A DNA stretch of 64,000 bases, from NCBI RefSeq assembly GCF_051622035.1, contig NC_135355.1, positions 5,677,501 through 5,741,500 of the forward strand, read 5' to 3'. Positions 22,214 through 33,691 of this stretch are shown here, piece by piece; within the stretch, counting starts at the first letter, position 1, and every line of letters starts with the position of its first letter. The stretch is from Arctopsyche grandis (Eukaryota > Arthropoda > Insecta > Trichoptera > Hydropsychidae). The translations under genes and the position numbers were made by a program. The notes beneath the pieces were generated by a model. The model saw nothing but the letters and a program-made list of their open reading frames with translations, was not told where the DNA came from and ran no database searches.

Positions 22214-22490
22214 TTAACACACCTTAAGCGGGTCACGTATTACTACGTTTCATATGAGCTTGACGAGAAATGCGGGATACGTAGTATTATGTTTGATATT
22301 GGTTCATCGCGGAAGGCGGGATACGTAGTACTAAGTTTATTCTAATAGTACATATATGGAGATTTTTTTTATATGAGTTTGAATGTTGAGCGATTTTTAT
22401 AATCTGTTGTATTTATTCGCACAGCCTTGTGATTTTGCCCGCTACCGCTAGCCGCCGCAAAAAAAAAATCGCCCTCTTAAGGTGTGTTAA
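22214..22490. mobile_element. TTAA-flanked MITE, family T3
   Basis: TTAACACACCTTAAG at the left matches CTTAAGGTGTGTTAA at the right, a perfect inverted terminus including TTAA. The element is 277 bp. Inside, the phrase CGGGATACGTAGTA occurs twice with small changes. No ORF is present. It lies upstream of the Kelch gene. Confidence 0.8.
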
Positions 22491-22929
22491 TTGGAAGTGT
22501 GCTGAATTTTAAATCGGTAAAATTGTGAGCTAAACGCTCGTACTAATATTTACTCGTATTTACACGAATCTGAATTGAATTAATAGGGATAATATATTAA
22601 ATTGTCTTTATATGAGAATTAAATAAAATTCCACTTCGAAAAATTATATTTCGACTATTCTTGTGGATTAATCACAAAAATTCTATTGATAACGGCTTAC
22701 CTCGATAAAATAAACGAACAACAGTGTAATTAATATACGTTTAGATGCAACGAAAGGGTTGAGATATCCTTATCTATTGTGATAAAACCGCAGAACGACA
22801 GTGCTCCAAACCATTCGCTGCTAATCTTTCCAATTGGTAAGTCTAACTTTATAATGCTCAGCACTTACAGTTATATTGTCTAATTTTCAATCTTGTTTTT
22901 CAGGAGAAATCTAAGAGAAAATCAAAAAG

Positions 22930-25340
22930 ATGTTCGTAGTGAAGGCCAAGTCCGATTTTGCTGTAAAACGGGTGGAGTATTTGTATGAGGCCTTCCAACA
23001 AAATATAAAATGCGACACGATGTTTGCGGTTCCAGGCCGAGAGTATCTTAATTAGAATCCGAAATTATTTAAAATCCAAATTGTTCTGCCAATTTAATTA
23101 TATTTTTTCATAATTGTAGATTCTACGCACACTTGGTCGTCCTAATGGCGTGCAGCGAAATCTTTATGACAAAAGAAAATCTATTGAATGACGTATTTTC
23201 AGATTATGACAACGAAGTCATCGAAGCAATCCTGAAGTATTGTTACACTGGAGAAATAAGTTAGAGTTCATAAAAATCAAAAGTAATCAATTATTTTGGT
23301 CTTCAAATGTAATGATGTGAAATATTATTTTAGGTATAGACGAAAAGCACGTCGAAAAATTAATGGAGTTAGCCAACCGACTCGAAGTGAAAATTCCAAG
23401 GCAATTTAAGACAGTCGATCTTTCAAACTGTCTGGAAGTTTTGAAATCAACGGGAGATTCCGAATTATTACAAAAGGCAATGGATTTGACTATGGAAAAT
23501 TTCGAGACGGTGAGTGTTGATTATATAAAAAAATAAGTCACTTAAATATTTTTCAATTCCACTTCTGTTTCAGTTGCACAAAACTCAAGATTTTCTCAAT
23601 CTGCCGGCCTCCAACGTGATCGAAATCTTGAAATGGGATGATTTGTTCGTGCGTTCCGAAGAAAGCGTATTCAATGCTGTGACATTGTGGGTAAATCATG
23701 ATGATGCGAACCGAAAAAATGACTTGGCACAGTTGTTGACATCAGTGAGGTTATCCTTGCTGCCGTTGGAGGTATTTGAAATTAAATGAATGTTACAGTT
23801 TAGTGATAAAAATCGTTCGAAAAATGTGTTATGTTTTCAGTTTATCGTCGATGAAGTAATGACTTTCTGTCATTCGTGTGCAGAGTGTATGACAACTATT
23901 AGACAAGAAATTAAAAACAAGAATGATAAATCTTTCGCCCCAATAGAGACCCCTCGTAGAAAAATACAAAAAATGGCACTGGTTGGGGGATCGGGTATTG
24001 ATGTGAGTTCTGTATCGCAAGTATAATATTTTGATTGGATTGTAAATTAATTATTTTATTGCAATAACGTGTTTTCAGTTGGCAAATACCATCGATATAT
24101 TTGATGGACTAGAGAAAAGTTGGACTCTATTTAAAAACATTAGAATTGATAAAAAACGATTTGCGTCTGTACTCGTGGGTGATTGGATCGTTATCATCGG
24201 CGGAAAGAATTCTTTAAATGAATCAGTGACATCAGTAAAGTTTTCCGGTGTTGCGAAGTACCTGCTTAGAGAAATCGGAATATAACCAATTTATTTGTTT
24301 TCAGGTGGAATACATTGATTTGAAAAGCGGTCAGAAACAGCCATTGAAGCCGCTAAATCAAGCTCGTTGTATTTTCTCAGCAGTGTCACTTAGTCGCGGT
24401 TCGTTAACAGATGTCTACGCCATTGGTGGTTTTGTAGTAACGAATGTCGAAAAAAGCACAGGAGATATTTTATCTTCAGTGGAAAGGTGATTAAATTGCA
24501 ATCATTTCATCAGATCGATTGAAAGAGAAGTTGACGATTATTGATTTCAATTAGATGGAGCAGCAAGACTGGGGATTAGGAGATCATCGCTCCATTGTTG
24601 GTGGCTGTCTATTTCCATAGTGCTTCTGTTATCGCTGATAAAATATACATAACAGGCGGGATTGCAAATGAAAATAGAAAAGTTATATCCACGAATAAAG
24701 TGCAGATGTATTCAGTGGAGACCAATTGTTGGACTTACCGCGCTCAGATGATTCAGGGAAGACATACTCATTCGGTGAATATCAATTAGTTTTATTAACC
24801 GCTTAGCTGCCCAAAGCGCCTTAAGGCGCAAACAGCCGTATCTATTACACGCTCAGCGCGTCGGCTGGGCCTCTAAGCGGTTAACAACTATCGCAAATAA
24901 TACTCTCCAAAATAAAATAAATCAAATTTTGATTTCACCATTTTAGAGCGTCGAATTCAAAGGGAAACTTTACGTCGCTGGTGGCAATATTTGGGGACAT
25001 TCTTCTCGTTTAGACAGTGTGGAATATTACGATCCGAATGCAAATGTGTGGACAGAATTTACCAAATTACCGAAACCTGCAGAAGGAATCAGTCTCTGCT
25101 GCTTCCAAAACAAACAGCTTAGCATGGGTGAGCTTTTTTACAACTTAATGTGAATTTATAGGTCCTAAGTGTAGAATTACTTTATTGTTTTTATTTTCAG
25201 GTGGATATGATGGAAGAAGTCGTTTCAGTGATGTTTGGGAATACGACGAGACGATCAAATATTGGAAAGCTTCAACAAGTATTAGCAGATCGAGAAGTGG
25301 TGCAGTTGCACATGTCATTCCATATGATTCAATTCTTTGA
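22930..25340 (+). CDS. BTB-BACK-Kelch (KLHL-like) gene with an in-frame TAG
   Basis: Coding exons: 22930-23042, 23120-23259, 23334-23509, 23574-23771, 23841-24002, 24079-24234, 24305-24486, 24555-24774, 24947-25127, 25201-25340. All have GT/AG borders and compatible phases (1668 nt). A noncoding exon ends at 22836 (GTAAGT donor) and the acceptor at 22903 precedes the ATG. The BTB domain is at residues 1 to about 90 (VPGREFYAHLVVLMACSEIF, VIEAILKYCYTGEIS), BACK at about 120-240 (VFNAVTLWVNHDD), and Kelch blades from about 270 to the end, with GG pairs and WxxY signatures. KLHL proteins usually recruit substrates to Cullin-3 ligases. Codon 384 is TAG (24577-24579) in the context GD-stop-EIIAPL, where Kelch repeats normally have Trp. 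Everything after stays in frame to TGA at 25338. Either a recent nonsense allele, a pseudogene in early decay, readthrough or a base error. The BTB part looks diverged. Confidence 0.85.
24795..24884. mobile_element. TTAA-flanked micro-MITE, family T4, in Kelch intron 8
   Basis: The 90-bp near-palindrome is flanked by TTAA, with termini TTAACCGCTTAGCTGCCC and GGGCCTCTAAGCGGTTAA. Internal hairpins are GCGCCTTAAGGCGC and GCTCAGCGCGTC. A copy at 49692-49770 shares both arms but lacks the segment between the last hairpin and the right terminus. Confidence 0.85.
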
Positions 25341-25436
25341 TCGACTTGTATTCAATTCTTTGATCTAATGTAACATGAAATAATCATTAAATGTACTTTT
25401 TGTAATATTTCAATTTTTAATGTAACTAAAGGTTTG

Positions 25437-25442
25437 AATAAA
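25437..25442 (+). terminator. Kelch gene poly(A) signal
   Basis: AATAAA lies 97 bases after the Kelch gene stop codon, in GGTTTGAATAAATACATAAT. It implies a short 3' UTR and that the locus still retains a normal gene end. Confidence 0.6.
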
Positions 25443-25675
25443 TACATAATATGCAACAACATCTCAAAATATATTTCATTTTTCTGTGAATATTTAATGT
25501 TTATTTACACTGATAACCACAACTGATAAATAAGAGAGTGGCCAAAGTCAATAACATATATGTACATATGTACTGTTATGTACCTTCCTTATCAATGACA
25601 GGAGTGCCGGACTTTGCCCAACCCAGTGTTACATACATACCTCGCTTATCAATTTAGTTGACTAACCAGTACGAA

Positions 25676-25795
25676 TAAGACACACCATTGATTTGTGGCA
25701 CACCTAATTTAACAAGATTTATCATTGATTTGTGACACACCTAATTTAACAAGTAACCCATTGATGTGTGACACATCCAATTTACTGACTAACCG
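25676..25795 (+). repeat. Tandem repeat, about 40 bp x 3
   Basis: Three units carry CATTGATTTGTGGCACACCT or close variants followed by AATTTAACAAG, near 25683, 25722 and 25759. The surrounding 25443-27291 interval is otherwise AT-rich. The ORFs in 26460-27018 are low-complexity and unsupported. Confidence 0.65.
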
Positions 25796-27291
25796 AAAAT
25801 GTACGACACGTGTCTTCAATACTTCATTGTCTTAAAGAAAAGTATATTAACTCATACTGATAGAATTTAAGTCAGTCCGACTCCGTAAAGTCAGTCATCA
25901 TCATCGACTCTGAGAGTGACAATCGTCATCATCAAGACTCCGAGAACGCGTCCGCAAATGACTGTCAGCACAGCAGCAGAATAAAGTGAACTAAGTTATA
26001 GTGAAATAAGTTCTACGTATCTCATATTAAATTATCATCGTTCCATAATCTCGTTTTTCGAATATAATATAAGATAAATGTAATATTTTAATATTAATAA
26101 ATAAAACTTGATAAGTTAACCAAGTAGTTTAAAAATTAAATAAATATTTCATTGGAACGTGACAGTAAACATATTTTATATAAAAATGAATTCAATTCAA
26201 TTCAATCCATAAAATGTTATATTTCATTTCTTATGATTTTTCCGGTTTAATTTCAAAAATTAATTCGAAATTGACTGTATCAATATTTTTCAATAAAAAA
26301 AAAAAAATTTTGTAAATTTCTTAAATTTTAGCACATAAAAATCAGTGGCTGTCAAATATTTTTCACACGTTTCGTCGATTAAATAATAGTTTTCATCGAA
26401 TTCTCAACTTTTCCGTTATTTTCCATTATTCATTAAGTGATAGTTACTGAATAATTTTAATGAACGACTCTCAAACTTTTTATAATTATAACTTTTTTTT
26501 AAAAAGGAAGATCAATTCAAAAGAAACGGTGCCAATTAGTAACCAGCATACATATATGTTTTTGCGATGTGCTGCATTCCTACGGCTCTCAAATGATTTT
26601 TACGAAGGTTTCTCAAATACTTTTACATTTTTATTCTGTTATATCGTGGTTTTTAACGGGTTTTTATTGAATCGTGTAATTTTCTAGTATTATTAACTTT
26701 TTTGAGAAATAATCAATATGTTAATATCAGTGGCTCTGATACTTTTATTTTGATAATATGTTTTAATTCTAAAATTCGTTTCCAAATGATGTAGCTTCGT
26801 AAACACAAATGATTTTACAGATTTCCGTCCGTTTATTAAATTCCAGTTATACTCAAACGGTTTGTAGAATTGTTTTTCACGCTCTCTTCGGCGAAGTAAA
26901 CTTTTGATTTTCTCGTAAATAAACAATTTTCAAATAGTTCCAGAGACTCTCCAATAAAAAATTTTGAAGAATACATTTTTTGTTTACAATGATTTTTGAC
27001 TGATTTTAAGATGGTCACGATGGTCCAGATTTCACACTTTTATTAAGTTTAATAGTATTTGTATGGGATAATTTTATTGGGCGTATTTTTAAGCTATTCA
27101 TCATTTTAAGTATTAACAATTTCAAGGAACGTTTCTCAATCATTTACATTTTTTTTTTAAATATATTTTCTTTATTATTTCAAAGTAATCAAAATATTTC
27201 TTGAATATTATGAATTTCTGTCATTGGTTTATACCAGCGCTTCAGAAATGTAATTGTGTATGTCTTTAAATACATTTTTTCACATACAAAT

Positions 27292-28038
27292 TTGGGTAAA
27301 AGTCGGGTTTCTAGACGAGGCGGACCCGCTAGGCTCGGTCGACCCGCTCCTTCCTGTGATTGGCTGCTTTTTGCGAGTACTCAAAATCACTCCCTGTGAT
27401 TGGCAGCAGCGGTGGGAGTCGGCTACTGGGGGAAGGTGGACGCAAAGGCTCGTCGGTGACCTGAAGCAATGGTGCGGAAGGAAACACGGTGACCTGAACT
27501 GCCACCTCACCCAGTTGTTGACAGGACACGGTTGCTTCGGAACCTACCCTCACAAGATAGGGAAAGAAGCAACACCAAGCTGCCACCACTGTGAGGTAGC
27601 TGACGATGACGCGGAGCACACATTGCTTCACTGTCCTGCGTGGGACGCCCCGAGAGAGGCCCTCAAAGCCGCGATCGGGGAGGAAACGCTGTGGACGGGG
27701 ATGGTGATGGGTTCGATGCTTCGCGACAGAGGGAGCTGGTCGGCTTGGGAGGCCTTTGCTGCCTCCGTGATCGGGGAGAAGTTGCAGTCCGAAAAGGAAA
27801 GGAGACGCCAGGGGCACGCTTCTGAGTCGTAGGACTCGATAAGAGCACCACGACCTGAGGTGGGTCTCTGCTGTCTCCTGTGTGAGCGTATTGCGCAAGG
27901 CCAGCTGCTGCCTGGTAATGCTTAAGTGCGGGTTCGGCAGCAGCTGAAAGAGAGTTTTTAGTGAGTAAGAATCTCACACTCCCCCTGGAATTGGGGCCGG
28001 GGGGCCTATGCAAGGTTTTCCCCTCTCACGGAAAAAAA
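27292..28038 (+). mobile_element. LINE 3' fragment with zinc-knuckle (R1-like)
   Basis: An open frame of about 180 codons (to 27832) ends in a Cys/His motif typical of the C-terminus of R1-clade and related non-LTR ORF2 proteins: LLTGHGCFGTYPHKIG, then CHHCEVADDDAEHTLLHCPAW. It is followed by a GC-rich 3' UTR of about 200 bp and a run of eight A at 28032-28039, consistent with a target-primed 3' end. The reverse transcriptase domain is missing, so it is 5'-truncated. It abuts half of a palindromic MITE, its probable target. Confidence 0.8.
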
Positions 28039-28990
28039 AGTACCGTTTACCATGCACCCTTTTTTTTTCGATCTTTCGACTTAAGATCTGTAGAAATCTC
28101 GTCATCGTCATCGTCATCGAAACATTCGAGAATATTCCACAACAACAAACCACATTCCTCGCAGAACTCGCACACGTAAACAACACGTGCACTTCTTGGA
28201 ATCAATCGCCAAACCTTCGAGAAAGCTCCACCCCTACCAGTAGAGCGGAAACAAACCAGTCGAAGCACACCTGCAGCCATTAAACTAAACTCAAGCGGAA
28301 CGGTGTCAAAACCTTCGAGAAAGTTCCACCCCTACCACTCGAGCGGAAACAAACCAGTCGAAGCACACCTGCAGCCATTAAACTACATCGAGCGGAACGG
28401 TGCCAATCGTTCCAGAAAAGTCTACCCCATCGACAAAAACACAATCCTCGCATACGCATCAACAACAGCCAGCAACCAGAAACACTATGAAAGGAGGTAC
28501 AACTCAAACAACGCCAGTCGACCCACAGCAGCAAGCGTCGACACACAGCAGCAGACCAGAGACCTTCTGAACATAGCCGAACAACGAGCCAGCAACACAC
28601 TGCCGCATCCAGAGACCTTCTGAACATAGCCGAACCACGAGCCAGCAACACACTGCCGCATCCAGAGACCTTCTGAACATAGCCGAACCACGAGCCAGCA
28701 ACACACTGCCGCATCCAGAGACCTTCTGAACATAGCCGAATGCCGAGCCAGCGACACTCTACCATATCCAGAGACCGCTGAACGACATACTTTTGCCCAA
28801 ATATTCTAATACCTTTGTACAATATTTAGGCAAACAATAAAACTTTATTAAAACAAGCACAACAGTGTTTCGTTAGGCTGGGATACGGTCAACACATCCT
28901 ACCCCGCCTACAGATCTTTCGATTTTCGATCTTTGCCTTCCGATATTTGATTTTTCGTGCTTTTCACTTTCGGTCCCGTGAGGTAGACCC
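28039..28990. mobile_element. Half of a palindromic MITE, interrupted by an LTR
   Basis: The pieces 28039-28088 and 28913-28990 together form the right arm of the MITE family seen complete at 33965-34612. The stretch CGACTTAAGATC continues after the LTR as GATCTTTCGATTTTCGATC, ending in CTTTCGGTCCCGTGAGGTAG and ACCC. The left half was lost, apparently at the LINE junction. Confidence 0.75.
28089..28912 (+). mobile_element. Solo LTR (subfamily 1), 4-bp TSD GATC, with VNTR
   Basis: The 824-bp unit runs TGTAGAAATCTCGTCATC ... ACCCCGCCTACA with GATC on each side (28085-28088, 28913-28916). It contains AATAAA near 28837 and four tandem units of about 53 bp (GAGCCAGCAACACACTGCCG ... AACATAGCCGAA) at 28560-28750, against two to three in the copy at 3092-3805. 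A (GTCATC)n-like stretch is near the left end. The long minus-strand ORFs here are produced by the tandem units. Confidence 0.88.
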
Positions 28991-29224
28991 AAAAACTACA
29001 TATGTGTCAAAATATCCCATTATAATATAGTGTTTCTCGAATTTTGATAAAATAAAACTATCATAAGCATTACAAAAAGCGCAATATTTTACATGTCATC
29101 AAACTGTAATTTTAGAAGGCATTGGAAATGAAAAAACCTAATGGTAAATGATTTTCCATGGTCGAGTATTGTTCAGTTTCGTTCCGTCACTCACATGTCA
29201 GATAGTTGGCAGCTTGTGCAATAG

Positions 29225-29235
29225 TTGGCGCCAAA
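29225..29235. promoter_or_regulatory. Palindromic E2F-type site upstream of PCNA
   Basis: TTGGCGCCAAA is a self-complementary match to the E2F/DP consensus (TTTSSCGC). It sits 505 bases before the PCNA start codon, in the likely promoter or first-exon region. PCNA is a classical E2F target in flies and mammals, so the position makes regulatory sense. Confidence 0.75.
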
Positions 29236-29239
29236 CTGC

Positions 29240-29366
29240 CAGTGACTGTCGCTTCCTCGCACCTGTCTTTTGTCGCTCGTGTCTGCACGTCTCCAGCTCC
29301 AGCTCCAGCTCCAGCTCCAGCTGAATCTCCGGAATCTCCGATTAGCCCAATCTTCACTTCTCGGTC
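29240..29366 (+). promoter_or_regulatory. Probable PCNA 5' UTR exon region with CAGCTC repeats
   Basis: The region contains six tandem AGCTCC hexamers (about 29292-29320) and ends at a good donor GTGAGT (29367). An acceptor (TTAAATTTTAG) at 29736 lies three bases before the PCNA ATG. A noncoding first exon splicing across about 370 bp is therefore likely. The transcription start is not determined. Confidence 0.4.
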
Positions 29367-29736
29367 GTGAGTGCCCCTCGTCATTCAACATACATACACA
29401 CACGTAGTGCGCCCACGCTTCCTGGAATGACCAAGAAATAAGTGGCCTTTTGAATAAACCTAACCTCAAACTCATTTTATGATAATAATTTTGATCAATA
29501 TTTGAACATATGTATGAAGTGAAGGTTGTAGTCACATTCTGGCATAGGCCACCATGCTGGGGTTATTGCACCTTACACATGCATATACATATATGAAATA
29601 AATCATCATATATAAATTCTCATCAGTGCCATTCAATTGAACACTTTTTTTTATCGTACATAACTTCCAAAGAACCAAAAATTTTTCTATTTATTGTCTT
29701 GATGTACAATTAAAAAGTTTGCTTCTTAAATTTTAG

Positions 29737-30831
<1,095 letters not shown>

Positions 30832-31834
30832 AACTTATCTGTTTTATTGTATAATTCCCAATTTTTTATTACAACTACAATTACGTATCATAGGAGTAAT
30901 TCGTTGAAATGTTTACGTTGAATGATTTTCACGTCTAAAGTATGATTATCTGAGATTAATGTAGTAAAACCATCTGAAAGCTAGTGAATATTTTTTTTAC
31001 CTACTTAATGACGATAAATAGGATATGATTTTTTTTTTACAATTTTAAGTATTATATTTATAATTTTGATTTCATATGTAATTAGATTCTGAATACATGT
31101 AATTTCTAATTTTTGTATAAAAATATTTTTTTAATATTCGTTTGTTTTTAAATTATTTTATATATGATCCTTCAATTGTTTTTTCGATATTGAAAATTAA
31201 ACCATTTCAGTATAAAACAAGTTTATTTTGTATTATTTCAAGTGTCATATAAAATTAGATGAAAATAATACTTTTTTATTAATTATAAACTAAAGAACAT
31301 AATATAGATATTAATATGTAGATATTTAGATACCTTAATGTTTGAGGCGATTTCTGTATCGGCACATTTAAAAATCTTTAAATTAAATTTAAGTTAATAA
31401 AATAAATACATAATCCAATAATTTATGACTAGTATGGGACTAAAACAAATATATTTTTAATACACACTTCCTTTTCTCACGGGAAGTTAAAATAAGATCA
31501 ACATATCGGTTATCTCGGTAAAACGTTATATAAAATCACATCGCATAATCAATCATACAAAAATTTGATTTTTAAAATACTTAAATAATTACAAAAGTTT
31601 ATAAATAGGTATATAATATTTACATTTATTGATTTTATAATAAATTAAGCACATAGTAAATCAAACGATTGCAAAAATATGTAATTTAAAAAAGCTTATC
31701 CCTTTTCTGTTTAATATGCAGGTTAAAATGATCAATTATAAACACAGAAAGTGCAATTGTTGGACCATTTAAAATATATATTTATATAAATGGGACAAAA
31801 AAATGGTGTTACCGAATGATGAATATTTTTCATT

Positions 31835-31906
<72 letters not shown>

Positions 31907-32597
31907 GGATACGTAATTATATAGCGGTTAATTTTTAATGTTACAATTAAAACCTTATTTAATCTTTACATTTATAACTAAACTTTGAAACGAAATCTAT
32001 GATAACTTAATATAATGATTACCATGTATAAATATATGTAATGTAAGGTAGAAAGGATGTTTCAAATCGCAATGAATAATTCTCACGAAACGTTCACAAA
32101 TAATTCATGAATTACAAATTCGATGTGAACATTCTGTCGCTTTATACTCAAATTTATTGTATAATTTTGGAAGCAATTGGTTATATATATGTACATACGT
32201 CATATTTTTCACCTGGAAGTTATTTATATGTATATCTTAGAATGTAGAAACTGGAAGCTTAACGTCAATTGATATGTTAAAAGTAATAAAACAACCTTTT
32301 GAATTTGTGAAATATCTGCCTACACACTGGGCGAATATGGCGAGTTGAAAATCAAAGATTTTAACATTGAAACATTGTATTTAGTTTATTAATGTGACGC
32401 TGATCATTGCGGCAGTAGTTATGACAATGGCTCAAGTCATTTCGGTGAACAGAAAAGTACTCTAAACTTGTTGGTGTATACATAAGAACATTTATTGCTT
32501 AAAAATTATTCTAAAAAGTAACTTCCGTCATTTTCAATCACCTTTTTTTCCATCAACTATTTCAAAGGACGATATTGATTAATGTCCTGATTGATGT
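30832..32597. other. PCNA 3' flank, AT-rich, with an (AT)n microsatellite
   Basis: Candidate PCNA 3' UTR and intergenic DNA. A possible AATAAA lies at 31396-31401. An uninterrupted TA dinucleotide run of about 60 bp covers 31841-31900. No ORF or known repeat is otherwise visible. Confidence 0.6.
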
Positions 32598-33120
32598 TTA
32601 ACCCTTTGAATGCTGATCGGTGTTTTGCCAACAAGTCCATGAAAAACGCCGATAGGCGTTGTATTTTGAGCATGTAAAACGTAAACAAGAATACTACCCG
32701 CTAAGCCTTTCTAGGTAGCATTGAAAATGGGTCGTGTAATCCGTGTCAACATTTATAAAGACTGGTTTACACCGGAGTTTCTGAATTTATAACCATAGCA
32801 GAATTTCCCGATGGAAATCCCTAACTGCTGAGTATTTTAGATTGTAGCTTGGCATTTAGATTGTGAGCATTACATTTTAACAACAATGGAGAAGATGGAA
32901 ATAGTTTCGGAACAATACATTCATTAATAGACTTATTTTTGCTTATTTTATATTGTTGTAGGATTTAATAGAGAGTCTAAACACACCTTTACAAAACTCG
33001 AAATCCTTGGCGGTTGTAATCTAGCTTTTGGATTTTAAAATAATTCTAGTTGAAAATGTTGGCGAAATTTTCAGCGTGGCGGGCTTTCAACAGAAAAGAT
33101 GTCAGCACTCAAAGGGCTAA
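32598..33120. mobile_element. TTAA-type element, family T1, inverted copy
   Basis: It runs from TTAACCCTTTGAATGCTGAT to GTCAGCACTCAAAGGGCTAA, so one flank is TTAA and the other a mutated CTAA. It aligns in reverse with 5793-6362, for example at AATCCGTGTCAACATTTATA and AACATTTTAACAACAATGGA-type blocks. It contains no transposase. Confidence 0.75.
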
Positions 33121-33412
33121 GGTGATGAAAATGACACCTTTTGTAATAAATTATTTTCTGCAGTCTGCTAAAATTACATATCATAGTCATAATTACCAAA
33201 AAGATTTTAATTTCAACAGATTTGTTTATAATCGTATAATTTATGACTCAAAATGACTACAACCGAAATGTATTAGCCCTTTTCCGGTTTAAATGATTTA
33301 AAATTTCTAGTGATTAAAATAGAAAAAAAAGTTACATGCATATATCACAGTTCATAATATAGTAATACACAGTTCACTTCAAAATTACCTTTTTGAATAT
33401 AATTTAACTTAT

Positions 33413-33418
33413 TTTATT
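33413..33418 (-). terminator. Poly(A) signal of the BTB zinc-finger gene
   Basis: AATAAA on the minus strand lies 27 bases downstream of the TAA at 33446-33448 and 273 bases downstream of the TGA at 33692-33694. It indicates that the transcript includes the whole post-TGA open frame. Confidence 0.6.
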
Positions 33419-33445
33419 ATTCATTGCGATCCTTGATTGAGTCCA

Positions 33446-33691
33446 TTACCACTTTTTGGCTGAAAATAACTGAGCTCGCTGTTTGAGAAACAAAGAATAC
33501 TTCTGAATGACTTTGTTGTCGTTTCGGTAGACGTTCTTCTTCGAGTATGTGTTCTTCTTGGACGGTTTCTTCTTCGACAGCAACGGCATGTCCTCGTCCT
33601 CGTCCTCTTCGTTCTCGTTCACCGTCGACTCGGCGAGCTCGTCTTTGCAGACAATCTGGGTGATGTTGTCCCCTTCCACCTCGGCGTATCC
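33446..33691 (-). other. In-frame 81-codon extension after the TGA of the BTB zinc-finger gene
   Basis: After the TGA at 33694-33692 the frame stays open for 81 codons to TAA. It reads GYAEVEGDNITQIVCKDELA, an acidic Glu/Asp run, then a Lys-rich segment (SKKKPSKKNTYSKKNVYRND) and QKYSLFLKQRAQLFSAKKW. Its composition, with GC-rich third positions and an ordered acidic-then-basic pattern, is like coding sequence and unlike the AT-rich 3' UTRs nearby. It may be a readthrough extension, or part of the normal protein interrupted by a mutation or base error. Confidence 0.6.

Noticed and set aside
24595-24789. Separate small gene starting after the TAG in the Kelch locus
   Set aside because: Frame and splice phases are continuous with the upstream Kelch exons; it is the rest of one gene.
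28280-28822. 180-codon minus-strand ORF with repeating LLARGSAMFRRSLDAAVC units
   Set aside because: Produced by the tandem array in the LTR; the period is a DNA repeat and there is no domain.
31841-31900. Long TA run considered as a regulatory or origin element
   Set aside because: Ordinary dinucleotide microsatellite.
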